From Nocardia cyriacigeorgica (GTDB taxonomy: Bacteria > Actinomycetota > Actinomycetes > Mycobacteriales > Mycobacteriaceae): DNA of 64,000 nt. A model generated the notes under the pieces. It was not told the origin of the DNA. It worked only from the letters and a program-made list of their open reading frames with translations, and searched no databases. The translations under genes and the position numbers were made by a program. Of the stretch, positions 20,503-28,650 are shown in pieces (position 1 is the first letter of the stretch; every line of letters starts with the position of its first letter). The stretch is taken from assembly GCF_010858045.1 (NCBI RefSeq), contig NZ_JAAGVC010000007.1:62001-126000 (forward strand), in the 5' to 3' direction.

Positions 20503-20506
20503 GGCG

Positions 20507-20977
20507 TCAGAACCCCATCGCGGCCAGTCGTGGTAGCTCGCCGGTGCGGCAGCCCTCGATCACGAACGCCTCGTGCTCGACCAGCGGTTCGGGCAGCTTT
20601 TCGATCGGCCACCAGCGCAGATCGGCGGCCTTGTCCGGTTCCATCAGCCGGGGCTCACCGGACCAGGTGCGGCATTCGAGGAAGAAATCGACGCGGTGAT
20701 CGATGTCTGCGGCGCCGTCGCCGTAGCGGCGGTGAAGGACGGTGAGCGGCAACAGTTCCGACGGGTCGACGCCGACGCCGAGTTCTTCGGCGGCTTCGCG
20801 CGCGCCCGCGGTGAACACCGATTCGCCCAGCTCGACGTGCCCGGCGGCCGCATGCGCCCAGAATCCGTCCATGAAGCCGGTGTTGTGCCGCAATTGCAGC
20901 AGCACTTCCTCCCCGTCGGCGGTGTTCCGCCGGAACAGCACGTACACGGCGGGCACCAGCCGGAATCGCTCGGTCAT
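20507..20977 (-). CDS. NUDIX hydrolase
   Basis: A 156-residue protein with a complete Nudix box, GHVELGESVFTAGAREAAEELGV (Gx5Ex7REUxEExGU). It should hydrolyse a nucleoside-diphosphate-linked compound with a divalent metal. FWAHAAAGHVELGE and later FFLECRTWSGEPRLMEPDKAADLRWW resemble actinobacterial MutT/NudF-like housekeeping enzymes. The start is ATG 20977, since the family begins just before LVPAVYVLF. It is convergent with the nitronate monooxygenase, 4 bp apart. Confidence 0.9.
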   Translation of the reverse strand: MTERFRLVPAVYVLFRRNTADGEEVLLQLRHNTGFMDGFWAHAAAGHVELGESVFTAGAREAAEELGVGVDPSELLPLTVLHRRYGDGAADIDHRVDFFLECRTWSGEPRLMEPDKAADLRWWPIEKLPEPLVEHEAFVIEGCRTGELPRLAAMGF

Positions 20978-21046
20978 CCACGCAGGGTAGCGAAATGCCG
21001 GTACGCCGTGCCCCGGCCCCGACCCGGCGTGCGCGAAGATGGGTCG

Positions 21047-21493
21047 GTGACATCCGAGAACGACCGGCCCGACCCACCCGTGACCAGTGCCTCCATCCTG
21101 GTGCTGACACTCGCGCGCCGGGTGGAGACCGAGCTCAACGCCGCGCTCGCGCCATGGGATCTCACCGTCGGCAGACTCGGTCTGCTCGGCCATATTTCGG
21201 GTGTGCCCGGTGCGTCGTTCAGTGAGTTGGCGCGCATGTCGGGCATCAGCGTGCAGAGCGTGCACACCGCGGTGAAGGCGCTGGTCGGTGCGGGCTTGGT
21301 GCGCGATCGCACGGCCCGCGCCGGGTCGGCGTCGACGATCGAGCTCACCGCCAAGGGCAAACGGCTGCTTGCGCAGGCGCGGACGGCGGTGGCCACCGTG
21401 GACGAGCGGATGTTCGGCCCGGAAGCCGATCCGATTCAGCGCAAGGTCGGCGCGGCCATTCTGGCGGCCTTCGCCGAGGCCATGTCGTCGTAG
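21047..21493 (+). CDS. MarR family transcriptional regulator
   Basis: A 148-residue MarR protein. The winged helix reads GASFSELARMSGISVQSVHTAVKALVGAGLVRDRTARAGSASTIELTAKG. The start is GTG 21047, at the end of a long open frame whose upstream part is antisense to the NUDIX gene. Matching 15-bp sites (see 21523-21566) lie directly downstream, before the membrane-protein gene, and are its probable operators. Confidence 0.88.
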   Translation: MTSENDRPDPPVTSASILVLTLARRVETELNAALAPWDLTVGRLGLLGHISGVPGASFSELARMSGISVQSVHTAVKALVGAGLVRDRTARAGSASTIELTAKGKRLLAQARTAVATVDERMFGPEADPIQRKVGAAILAAFAEAMSS

Positions 21494-21522
21494 CCATCCG
21501 GGGTGAGTTGCGCCACCCTAGC

Positions 21523-21566
21523 TTCAGACAGGTTGAAGGCTGCGGTTATGCTTCAATCAGTCTGAA
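21523..21566. promoter_or_regulatory. Paired MarR-type operators upstream of the membrane-protein gene
   Basis: TTCAGACAGGTTGAA (21523-21537) and TTCAATCAGTCTGAA (21552-21566) are near-inverted copies of one another; the second reversed reads TTCAGACTGATTGAA. A TATGCT hexamer between them could be a -10. Binding by the adjacent MarR is inferred. Confidence 0.65.
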
Positions 21567-21581
21567 GGATGGAGTCGGTCG

Positions 21582-22031
21582 GTGCAGCATGTGTTGTTGT
21601 CGGTGCATATTCTCGCGGGCATCGTGTTCGTCGGTGGTTCGGCCATCGCGACGAGCCTGTTCCCGCGCTACGCGCCCGTCGCCGCCGGGGCGGCGCAGAG
21701 TAGCGCGGCCTCCGCGGAGCGCAATCCGGCGGTAGCGAGCGCTTTACACCGCATCACCGGCGGCTACGCCGCCTGCGCGATCATCGTCCCGGCGGTCGGC
21801 ATCGTGCTCGCGGCGGTGCAGGGACGCATGGGGGAGGGGTGGATCACCGCGGCCATGATCCTCACCGCGGTCGCCGGCGGCCTGCTCGGCGCGCAGATCT
21901 ACCCGATGCAGCGCGAGGCATTGCGGGCACCGGATGACGGACGCCGTCTGCGGACGCTGTCGATGCTGGCCGGAATCTACAACCTGCTGTGGACCGTGGT
22001 GGTCGTGCTCATGATCGTGCGGCCCACCTGA
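21582..22031 (+). CDS. Small four-helix membrane protein
   Basis: A 149-residue protein with about four hydrophobic helices (VLLSVHILAGIVFVGGSAIA, an Ala-rich middle helix, MILTAVAGGLLGAQIYP and a C-terminal LLWTVVVVLMIV). The pattern resembles DUF2269-like integral membrane proteins, but I cannot assign a function. GTG 21582 follows AAGGATGGAG. Its 3' end overlaps the 3' end of the convergent SRPBCC gene by 55 bp. The MarR sites upstream suggest inducible expression. Confidence 0.75.
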   Translation: MQHVLLSVHILAGIVFVGGSAIATSLFPRYAPVAAGAAQSSAASAERNPAVASALHRITGGYAACAIIVPAVGIVLAAVQGRMGEGWITAAMILTAVAGGLLGAQIYPMQREALRAPDDGRRLRTLSMLAGIYNLLWTVVVVLMIVRPT

Positions 22032-22543
22032 TCGTCGTCCTCGGGGAGAACCCGCGGCGCGGAGGCGGGGGCCGGGCCCGTTCGGTAACCACGGACGTCG
22101 CCCGCCGGGAATTGGGCAGCGAGAAGTTTTGCGCTGCGGTTCATCTCATCGGCGACGATCGGCATGATCGCGGAATAGTCGGTGTCGTGGCGCGGGGCAC
22201 CGGTGTAGCGCGTTTCGAGGGTGACCACCGTCGGTGAGTTCCTGGCCTCGGCAAGGGAAATCGAATAGGTGAAATGGTTGCCGGTGAGGCCGATACCGCT
22301 GAGTTCCAGTCGTTCGGGCGGGAGGCATTCGGTGACGGTGAGATCGAGTTCGTGGATGATGCTGGTGATGGTTGCCTGCGCGCGAACCGTGACGCCGAGC
22401 GTGAATGTCGCTGGTACCTCGCCGATCCAGAAGTCGTGATTGGGCACCCATGTCTTCAGTTGGTCCGGGCGCGAGATCAACGCCCACACTTTTTCTCTTG
22501 TCGCGTTCACCGCACACGAAGCGCTACTGCGGGCCAGGGCCAC
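21977..22543 (-). CDS. SRPBCC (START-like) family protein
   Basis: A 188-residue protein with the polyketide-cyclase/dehydratase SRPBCC pattern: VNATREKVWALISRPDQLKTWVPNHDFW, then LPPERLELSGIGLTGNHFTYSI. Such folds bind hydrophobic ligands. The start GTG 22543 has GGAGAGG about 8 bp upstream; a longer frame to 22945 runs through AT-richer intergenic DNA and is not credible. The low-complexity tail (TTTTVHSRL) lies in the overlap with the convergent gene. Confidence 0.75.
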   Translation of the reverse strand: MALARSSASCAVNATREKVWALISRPDQLKTWVPNHDFWIGEVPATFTLGVTVRAQATITSIIHELDLTVTECLPPERLELSGIGLTGNHFTYSISLAEARNSPTVVTLETRYTGAPRHDTDYSAIMPIVADEMNRSAKLLAAQFPAGDVRGYRTGPAPASAPRVLPEDDDQVGRTIMSTTTTVHSRL

Positions 22544-22749
22544 GGCTATTGCCTCTCCATCGACTGGGAGTTGAAGGTTACAGCATCGTATGGGTATGGG
22601 GAGCCGGACTCGCCATATTTCATTCAGGTGGATTATGAACTGCGCGTGCCGAATTCGAAACTTCCGAATGCGATTGTGCGAATGCAAGAACATTTGTACC
22701 GTGCAGGTGCAATTGACGTTTCCGGCGGCACGCTCGTGGCGGGTCGTCC
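22544..22749. other. AT-richer intergenic region with possible promoter
   Basis: About 200 bp with visibly lower GC than its neighbours. Leftward, TTCGAA and CATAAT hexamers are separated by 16 bp and could drive the SRPBCC gene. No coding signal is seen. Confidence 0.4.
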
Positions 22750-24321
22750 CTAATCGATCTGCTCGCGTTCGAGCGGGCGGGTAGCGGGACCCTGGACGAC
22801 GGCACCGTCGACGGTGAATCGGGAACCGTGGCACGGGCATTCCCAGGTGCGCTCGGCATCGTTGAAGGCGACCAGGCAGCCGAGATGGGTGCAGGTCGCC
22901 GACACCGCATGCAGTTCGCCGTCCTCGTCGCGGTAGACCGCGCACGGCGAGCCCGCCACCCGGAGGACGGCGCCGGTGCTCGGCGCGATATCGGCGACCG
23001 AGCCGGTGCGCACGGTACGCAGCCGGTCGCCGACGAAATGCTTGGCGACCTCGGTCTGCGCGCGCACGAACGGGACGGCCTCGGTGATCGGGTGTATCCG
23101 GGTGGGTTCGTACAGGTCGGTCCAGGGCAATCGGTCACCGGTGATGCGTCCGGTCAGGACCCGGGCGGCCACCACGCCGTTGCTCATGCCCCAGGAGTTG
23201 AACCCGGTGGCCACGTAGGCGTGCGTGCTCAGCGGATGCAGCCTGCCGATGAAGGGCAGGTCGTCGGTGGTCGAATTGTCTTGCGCCGCCCAGTGATAGC
23301 GGATCTCGGCGGCGGGAAAGTGCCGGCTCGTCCAGTCGGTGAGGACGTCGAATCGGCGGCGGACTCCACCTTGTCCGGGGGTGAATTTCTCGCCGGTGAC
23401 GATGAGCAGGCGCTGCCCGTCCGGCAGCGGGGCCGTGCGCACCGAGCGGGTGGTGCCCTGGGGCGTGATGTAGCACCCCTGTGGCGCCTGGTCTTCGGGG
23501 ATGCTCGCGGCGACGACCAGTTCGCGATGCGGCGTCAAGCGGGGAAACAGCAGCGATCGGTCGAAGACCGGATAGTGGGTGGCGACGACGACGTCCGCGG
23601 CGGTCAGCCGGGCACCCGACTCGACCGTGAGGACCGGCGCGCGGCCTTCGTTCAGGTTCACCACCCGGCTGTTCTCGTAGATCATCCCGCCGCGTTCGGT
23701 GATCGCCCTGGCCAGCCCGAGCAGATAGCGGCGCGGATGGAACTGTGCCTGCTGCTCGACCCGGACGGCGCCCGCCACCGGGAACGGCAGGTCGGTCTCG
23801 GTGACGAACTGCGCGGGCAGGCCGGCTGCCACGGCGGCATCGACTTCGCGGCGGATCGCGGCCACGCCGTCGGCGGATTCGGCGTAGGTGTAGGCCGGGC
23901 ACTGCTCGAGCTGGCAATCGATGCCGAGTTCGTCGACGATTTGCGCGATCCGGCCGAGCGCGTCCTGTTGCGAGGCGGCGTAGAGGCGAGCGGCGGGCTC
24001 GCCGAACGACTTCGTGAGGCGCTGGTAGATGAGCGTGTGCAGGGCGGTTACCTTCGCGGTGGTGTAGCCGGTGACGCCCGCGGCGATTCGGCCGGCCTCG
24101 ACCACCGCGACCGAGCGACCGGTGCCGAGCAACTCCCAGGCGGTGCTCAAGCCGGCGATCCCCGCGCCGACCACGGCGACGTCGACCTCGGCATCGCGGT
24201 CCAGCGCGGGGTACGCGGTGGGTTCGCTGGTTTCCATCCAGAACGATTCGTTCACGACTCGCAGGCTCACACTCGGCGGCTTCCCCGTCCGGACGTGCTC
24301 AAACGCGCCTGCGGCGGTCAT
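22750..24321 (-). CDS. FAD-dependent oxidoreductase with C-terminal Rieske [2Fe-2S] domain
   Basis: Up to 523 residues. After a leader, DVAVVGAGIAGLSTAWELL is the FAD-binding Rossmann motif of DAO/glycine-oxidase-like enzymes. Near the C-terminus PFIGRLHPLSTHAYVATGFNSWGMSNG completes the DAO domain. A Rieske domain follows (about 420-523), with cluster ligands CTHLGC and CPCHGSRF. The cofactor set suggests electron transfer from an amine or similar substrate; the target is unknown. The start is uncertain: ATG 24321, GTG 24270, GTG 24255 and ATG 24237 are all in frame, none with a strong ribosome-binding site. Confidence 0.88.
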   Translation of the reverse strand: MTAAGAFEHVRTGKPPSVSLRVVNESFWMETSEPTAYPALDRDAEVDVAVVGAGIAGLSTAWELLGTGRSVAVVEAGRIAAGVTGYTTAKVTALHTLIYQRLTKSFGEPAARLYAASQQDALGRIAQIVDELGIDCQLEQCPAYTYAESADGVAAIRREVDAAVAAGLPAQFVTETDLPFPVAGAVRVEQQAQFHPRRYLLGLARAITERGGMIYENSRVVNLNEGRAPVLTVESGARLTAADVVVATHYPVFDRSLLFPRLTPHRELVVAASIPEDQAPQGCYITPQGTTRSVRTAPLPDGQRLLIVTGEKFTPGQGGVRRRFDVLTDWTSRHFPAAEIRYHWAAQDNSTTDDLPFIGRLHPLSTHAYVATGFNSWGMSNGVVAARVLTGRITGDRLPWTDLYEPTRIHPITEAVPFVRAQTEVAKHFVGDRLRTVRTGSVADIAPSTGAVLRVAGSPCAVYRDEDGELHAVSATCTHLGCLVAFNDAERTWECPCHGSRFTVDGAVVQGPATRPLEREQID

Positions 24322-24482
24322 GGGGTGGTGCAGGGCTGCGAGGCAAATGTCACAGCAAGGTAACGGAACGGGTTCCGGAGCCGACAGAGGGACGACTCAT
24401 GTGGCCGGTCGGTCCGGCGGTGTCGGGGGCCGCGGACCGATGGCCGCGTGGATACCCCTGTGACGTCGAGAAAGGTTCATCG

Positions 24483-25535
24483 ATGCGGTTTCGCCGCCAA
24501 GGCCCCCGGCCCGAATCCTCCCGCTCCGGCCTCGGCCGGGCTCTGCTCGCACCGTTGGTCGCCCTGCTCATGGCGGCAGGCGCCGTCCTCGTCGGTGCGC
24601 CCAGCGCTTCGGCGGCGTTCAACCCCGCCGGATTCGACTTCTGGGTCGATTCGAGCATGGGTCCGATCAAGTCGCGGGTGTTCCGGGCCGCCGACGGCAA
24701 CACCGATCGGGTGGTCTACGCCCTGGACGGCATGCGCGCGCGGGAAGATCTCAACGGCTGGGAGATCGAAACCGAGGTGGCCAGGGAGCTGACGAAGTGG
24801 AACATCAACGTCGTCATGCCGGTCGGCGGCCAGTCCAGCTTCTATATCGACTGGAATGCCCCGTCGAGCTTCCTCGGCGTGCCGCCCGGTGCGGCCGGAT
24901 CCTCCAGTGGATCCGGCGGCCTGAACATCTTCTCCGGTGGCCCCGGCAAGGACTACACCTACCGCTGGGAGACCTTCCTTACTCGGGAACTGCGCTACGC
25001 CCTGCGTGACCGGCTCGGTTTCAACCCCGACCGCAACGGCGTGTTCGGGCTGTCGATGGGCGGCAGCGCCGCGCTCACCCTGGCCGCCTACCACCCCGAT
25101 CAGTTCAGCTTCGCCGGTTCGTTCTCCGGCTACCTCAATATCTCCGCCCCCGGTATGCGCGAGGCGATCCGCGTCGCGATGATCGACGCCGGCGGCTACA
25201 ACGTCGACTCCATGGCCGCACCGTGGGATCCGAAGTGGCTGCGCATGGACCCGTTCGTGTTCGCGCCGCGACTGATCGGCAACAACACCCGGCTCTGGGT
25301 TTCCGCCGCCAGCGGCCTGCCCACCGCCACCGACGCCCCGAGCGTCGGCACTCTCAACGGCATGGCGCTGGAGGCGCTCGCACTGGTGAACACGCGCGCC
25401 TTCCAGGTCCGCATGGCCACCCTCGGTGCGCGCAACGCCACCTTCGATTTCCCCGCCTATGGCATCCATGCCTGGAACAACTGGCAGGACCAGGTCTTCC
25501 GGATGCTGCCCGCGCTGTCGTCATCCATCGGCTGA
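24483..25535 (+). CDS. Secreted mycolyltransferase (antigen 85 family)
   Basis: A 350-residue paralogue of the protein at 4142-5182. The N-terminus MRFRRQG, a hydrophobic segment and PSASAAF form a Sec signal peptide. Antigen 85 features are FDFWVDSSMGPIKSRVF, VVMPVGGQSSFYIDW, the nucleophile motif GLSMGGSAALTLA and the late His in GIHAWNNWQDQVF. It should transfer mycolates in the envelope. AAAGG lies before ATG 24483. The gene is monocistronic with a strong terminator. Confidence 0.93.
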   Translation: MRFRRQGPRPESSRSGLGRALLAPLVALLMAAGAVLVGAPSASAAFNPAGFDFWVDSSMGPIKSRVFRAADGNTDRVVYALDGMRAREDLNGWEIETEVARELTKWNINVVMPVGGQSSFYIDWNAPSSFLGVPPGAAGSSSGSGGLNIFSGGPGKDYTYRWETFLTRELRYALRDRLGFNPDRNGVFGLSMGGSAALTLAAYHPDQFSFAGSFSGYLNISAPGMREAIRVAMIDAGGYNVDSMAAPWDPKWLRMDPFVFAPRLIGNNTRLWVSAASGLPTATDAPSVGTLNGMALEALALVNTRAFQVRMATLGARNATFDFPAYGIHAWNNWQDQVFRMLPALSSSIG

Positions 25536-25564
25536 GGTAGCGCGGCCGACCTCGCGCATCCACT

Positions 25565-25591
25565 GGCGAAGCGATCATGGATCGCTTCGCC
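25565..25591. terminator. Hairpin terminator after mycolyltransferase
   Basis: GGCGAAGCGATC (25565-25576) and GATCGCTTCGCC (25580-25591) form a perfect 12-bp stem with a 3-nt loop, 30 bp past the stop codon. Confidence 0.85.
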
Positions 25592-25757
25592 GGTGCTGCG
25601 TTTCGGGGCTGTGACGTGCGGGAAGACCGCCCAGGTGGCACGCGGGGAAGAAACCGCGCACGAAGGTGGTTAAAAGTTTAACCAGTTCGATCCGATACCG
25701 AGCAGCGCCGCCCACGCCCTGGTGCACACCGGGGTTGTGGCAGAGAATGGAGACGCA

Positions 25758-26729
25758 ATGCCTGCTGTCACGGCCGATACGCTGACCCTGCCCCGGATCG
25801 CGTCCGCCGGCCCCGAGGCCACCGAACGTCCGGTGCGCTCGGTGACCACCGGCCCGCGCGGTTACGAAGGCGAAGGCTTCCCGGTGGTCCGGGCCTTCGC
25901 CGGGGTGCCGACCGCCGAGCTCGACCCGTTCATCCATATGGATCAGATGGGGGAGGTCGAATACGAGCCGGGGGAGCCCAAGGGCACCGACTGGCATCCG
26001 CATCGCGGATTCGAAACCGTCACCTACATGATCGACGGACGCTTCCAGCACCAGGATTCCCACGGTGGCGGCGGGCTGATCGAAGACGGCGCCACCCAGT
26101 GGATGACGGCCGGCTCGGGTGTCCTGCACATCGAGACCCCGCCCGCGGAACTGGTCGATTCCGGTGGCCTGTTCCACGGCCTGCAACTGTGGGTGAATCT
26201 GCCCGCGAAAGACAAGTTCCTTCCGCCGAAGTATCAGAGCCTCGAGGGCGGACAGGTGCGGTTGCTGTCCTCCGCCGACGGCGGTGCCCTGGTCCGGGTG
26301 ATCGCGGGTTCCATCGACGGTCATGACGGGCCCGGCTCGACCCATACCCCCATCACCTTCGCGCACGCGACCATCGCTCCCGGCGCCCAGCTGTCGACGC
26401 CCTGGCAGCCCGACTACAACGCCCTGGTCTACGTGCTGTCGGGGCGCGGCACCGTCGGCGCCGAGGGCCGGCCGGTCGAGCAGGGCCAGCTGGTGGTGCT
26501 CGGCACAGGCGACCGAATCACCATCGCGGCGGACACCGCGCAGGATTCGAACCGTCCCGCACTCGAGGTGCTGCTGCTCGGCGGCAGGCCGATCCGGGAA
26601 CCGGTCGCGCACTACGGTCCGTTCGTGATGAACACCCGCGCCGAACTGATCCAGGCCATCGAGGATTTTCAGTCCGGCAAGCTGGGCGTGGTTCCCGAGA
26701 ACGCGCTGATGCCGCACCGCCCGCACTGA
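25758..26729 (+). CDS. Pirin family bicupin protein
   Basis: A 323-residue pirin. The N-terminal cupin has the metal site in DPFIHMDQMG and WHPHRGFETVTYMIDG, followed by QHQDSHGG and QWMTAGSGVLHIE; the C-terminal cupin begins near THTPITFAHATI. Bacterial pirins are often quercetinase-like metal enzymes or redox sensors. The start is ATG 25758. It is convergent with the AurF-like gene, 13 bp apart. A TTAAAAGTTTAA element at 25670-25681 upstream is a candidate promoter or operator. Confidence 0.9.
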   Translation: MPAVTADTLTLPRIASAGPEATERPVRSVTTGPRGYEGEGFPVVRAFAGVPTAELDPFIHMDQMGEVEYEPGEPKGTDWHPHRGFETVTYMIDGRFQHQDSHGGGGLIEDGATQWMTAGSGVLHIETPPAELVDSGGLFHGLQLWVNLPAKDKFLPPKYQSLEGGQVRLLSSADGGALVRVIAGSIDGHDGPGSTHTPITFAHATIAPGAQLSTPWQPDYNALVYVLSGRGTVGAEGRPVEQGQLVVLGTGDRITIAADTAQDSNRPALEVLLLGGRPIREPVAHYGPFVMNTRAELIQAIEDFQSGKLGVVPENALMPHRPH

Positions 26730-26742
26730 CGCGGGCCGCGCC

Positions 26743-27723
26743 TCACGCGGCGCGGGCGGGCTCGCTGCGATAGCGCGAGGCGGGCCCGTCGATCCGGCAC
26801 AGCTTCCACAGCGGCCGGGCCACCGGATTCATCAGGCCGAGCTCGTCGGCGAGCATGCGGACGTCGGCGAAATAGCCGCGCAGCACCTTGCGTGACTCCG
26901 GGCTGCCCCAGAAGACCTCGTGCACCACGCGTCTCGGTACACCGCATTCCTTGCGGAACTCGCGGGTCGGTACGGCGATCAGGTCGCAGGCGATCCGCAT
27001 GGTCGGCGCGAACAGCAGCGAAAGCACGAACCGGCGCACCGGGCCGAGCTTCGGTACCGCATGGCGCAGATATTCATGGGCGAAGCTGATGTGGCGGGCC
27101 TCCTCGGCCACGTGGATCGACATCACCCGCTCGAGCAGCGGGTGCGGGTTCGTGTTCGCCCGGAGGATGGTCTTCTGGGCGTGGTCGATCGGCTCCTCGC
27201 CGGCCAGCACCATGGTGAAGAACCATTCCGGGAAGATCGAGGCCACCAGCGGAATCGCCGGACCGATCATCCGCACCCAGGCACGCATCCCGCCGACTTC
27301 CACGCCGATGCGGTTCACCAACTCCTGGAACATCATCGTGTGGTTGCACTCTTCGATGGCTTCGTGGGTGCAATAACGGAATTCGGGGGAGCCGTTGGGC
27401 AGGGCGAAGACGTGTTGCATGAGCCCGCGGATCAGTAGGTTCTCGAACTGGAGGCCGACCTTGGCGACATTGGCCTGACGCCACATGCCGATAGAGATCT
27501 GGCGCTCGCGGGGCAGGGCCCGGTACCAAGGATGCGCGCCGAACGGGTCGGAGGCGGGCAGAATCCACCGATCGTCGTCGGAGCGGATCGTGAATTCGGG
27601 GTCGTCCCAATCGATATCGATATACGGGTCGAAACGGCGGGTCACCGAGCCGTGCGACAGCGTTGCCAGGACGTCGGCGTAGTGATCGATATCGGGATCG
27701 GTGCCAAGGGGCGTCGACTTCAT
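26743..27723 (-). CDS. AurF-like diiron oxygenase
   Basis: A 326-residue helical protein of the p-aminobenzoate N-oxygenase (AurF) family. Diiron ligand motifs are THEAIEECNHTMMFQ and HVAEEARHISFAHEYL, about 75 residues apart, with an earlier Glu near FENLLIRG. It probably N-oxygenates an aromatic amine or hydroxylates a small molecule. GAGGAG lies about 6 bp before ATG 27723. A TetR gene lies immediately upstream in the same direction, with two operator copies between them. Confidence 0.87.
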   Translation of the reverse strand: MKSTPLGTDPDIDHYADVLATLSHGSVTRRFDPYIDIDWDDPEFTIRSDDDRWILPASDPFGAHPWYRALPRERQISIGMWRQANVAKVGLQFENLLIRGLMQHVFALPNGSPEFRYCTHEAIEECNHTMMFQELVNRIGVEVGGMRAWVRMIGPAIPLVASIFPEWFFTMVLAGEEPIDHAQKTILRANTNPHPLLERVMSIHVAEEARHISFAHEYLRHAVPKLGPVRRFVLSLLFAPTMRIACDLIAVPTREFRKECGVPRRVVHEVFWGSPESRKVLRGYFADVRMLADELGLMNPVARPLWKLCRIDGPASRYRSEPARAA

Positions 27724-27746
27724 CCTGCACTCCTCGTCGGATGACT

Positions 27747-27827
27747 GTGACAGCGTGTCACGCTCATACTGTCGACGGTACAGCGCCTGCCGGCGACGGG
27801 CAAGAGGTGAGCGTGACGGAGTGTCAC
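27747..27827. promoter_or_regulatory. Two TetR-type operators upstream of the AurF-like gene
   Basis: GTGACA-GCG-TGTCAC (27747-27761) is a perfect palindrome. GTGACG-GAG-TGTCAC (27813-27827) is the same motif with one mismatch. The centres are 66 bp apart. Their position between the TetR stop and the AurF-like start suggests repression of the latter. Confidence 0.75.
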
Positions 27828-27902
27828 ACACAGTGTCGCGGCGCGCGGCAGCGGCTCGGACCGGCTGACCGGCCACGATCTCAGGTGCGGCGGCGGTGCG
27901 AA

Positions 27903-28604
27903 TCAGGCGTCGGCGGTGGCCCGCACCAGCAGCTCGCGCAGCGGCAGATCCGGATCCACCGCCACACCACGCAGGCGCGCGTGCCCGTCGATGAGGAACC
28001 ACAGCGATTGCGTGAGCAGCCGCGCCATTTCCTCGGCGTTCAAGCCGGGCGAGTCGGTCTGCAGCCACCGCGTCACCGCGCCGTCGACCATCGAGACCAC
28101 CGAGTAGGCGGCCACATCGAGCCCGGGCTCCTCGATGCCCAAAATGGCCGTCGCCATCAGGAACAGGTCGGTGATGCGCTGGGAGACAGCGAGTTTGGTG
28201 CCGCCGACGACGGCCAGCCCGGCCGGATCGTGGCTGCCCGGCCCGTGCTCGACCCACAGATGCAGCCGCGGCCGCGCCGACACCAGCTGCACGTAGGTGC
28301 CGATGATCCGCTCGAGGGTGTCGTGCAGGGTGTCGTCCAGGTCCAGCGTCGGCATGACCCGGTCGATGTTGGACTCGACGACGTATTCACGGGTCTTGGC
28401 GTCGAGGTCCTTGCGATCGGTGAAATGCCGATAGATCACCGACCGGCGGATTCCGGCGCGTTCGGCGATGAGCTGCAACGGGATATCGGCGCCGGGATCG
28501 GACTCCTCGATCAGGGCGATCAATGCCTCCATGACGGCGCGCCTGCGTTCGGAATTGTGGTCACCCCACCGTCCACCACCGACGTCCGTCTGCTGCGACA
28601 CCAT
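27903..28604 (-). CDS. TetR family transcriptional regulator
   Basis: A 233-residue TetR protein. The N-terminal helix-turn-helix reads IPLQLIAERAGIRRSVIYRHFTDRKDLDAKTREYV; the C-terminal ligand domain is variable. ATG 28604 gives the normal distance of about 35 residues before the HTH. Tandem with the AurF-like gene, it is the obvious candidate for the palindromes at 27747-27827. Confidence 0.9.
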   Translation of the reverse strand: MVSQQTDVGGGRWGDHNSERRRAVMEALIALIEESDPGADIPLQLIAERAGIRRSVIYRHFTDRKDLDAKTREYVVESNIDRVMPTLDLDDTLHDTLERIIGTYVQLVSARPRLHLWVEHGPGSHDPAGLAVVGGTKLAVSQRITDLFLMATAILGIEEPGLDVAAYSVVSMVDGAVTRWLQTDSPGLNAEEMARLLTQSLWFLIDGHARLRGVAVDPDLPLRELLVRATADA

Positions 28605-28650
28605 GGTCACAGCATCCCACCTCGGCGTGCGCGGCGGGAAATACGCCGGA

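Noticed and set aside
22828..24363. 511-codon plus-strand open frame opposite the FAD-Rieske gene
   Set aside because: The minus-strand gene has intact FAD and Rieske motifs; the plus frame is Gly/Arg/Asp-rich shadow.
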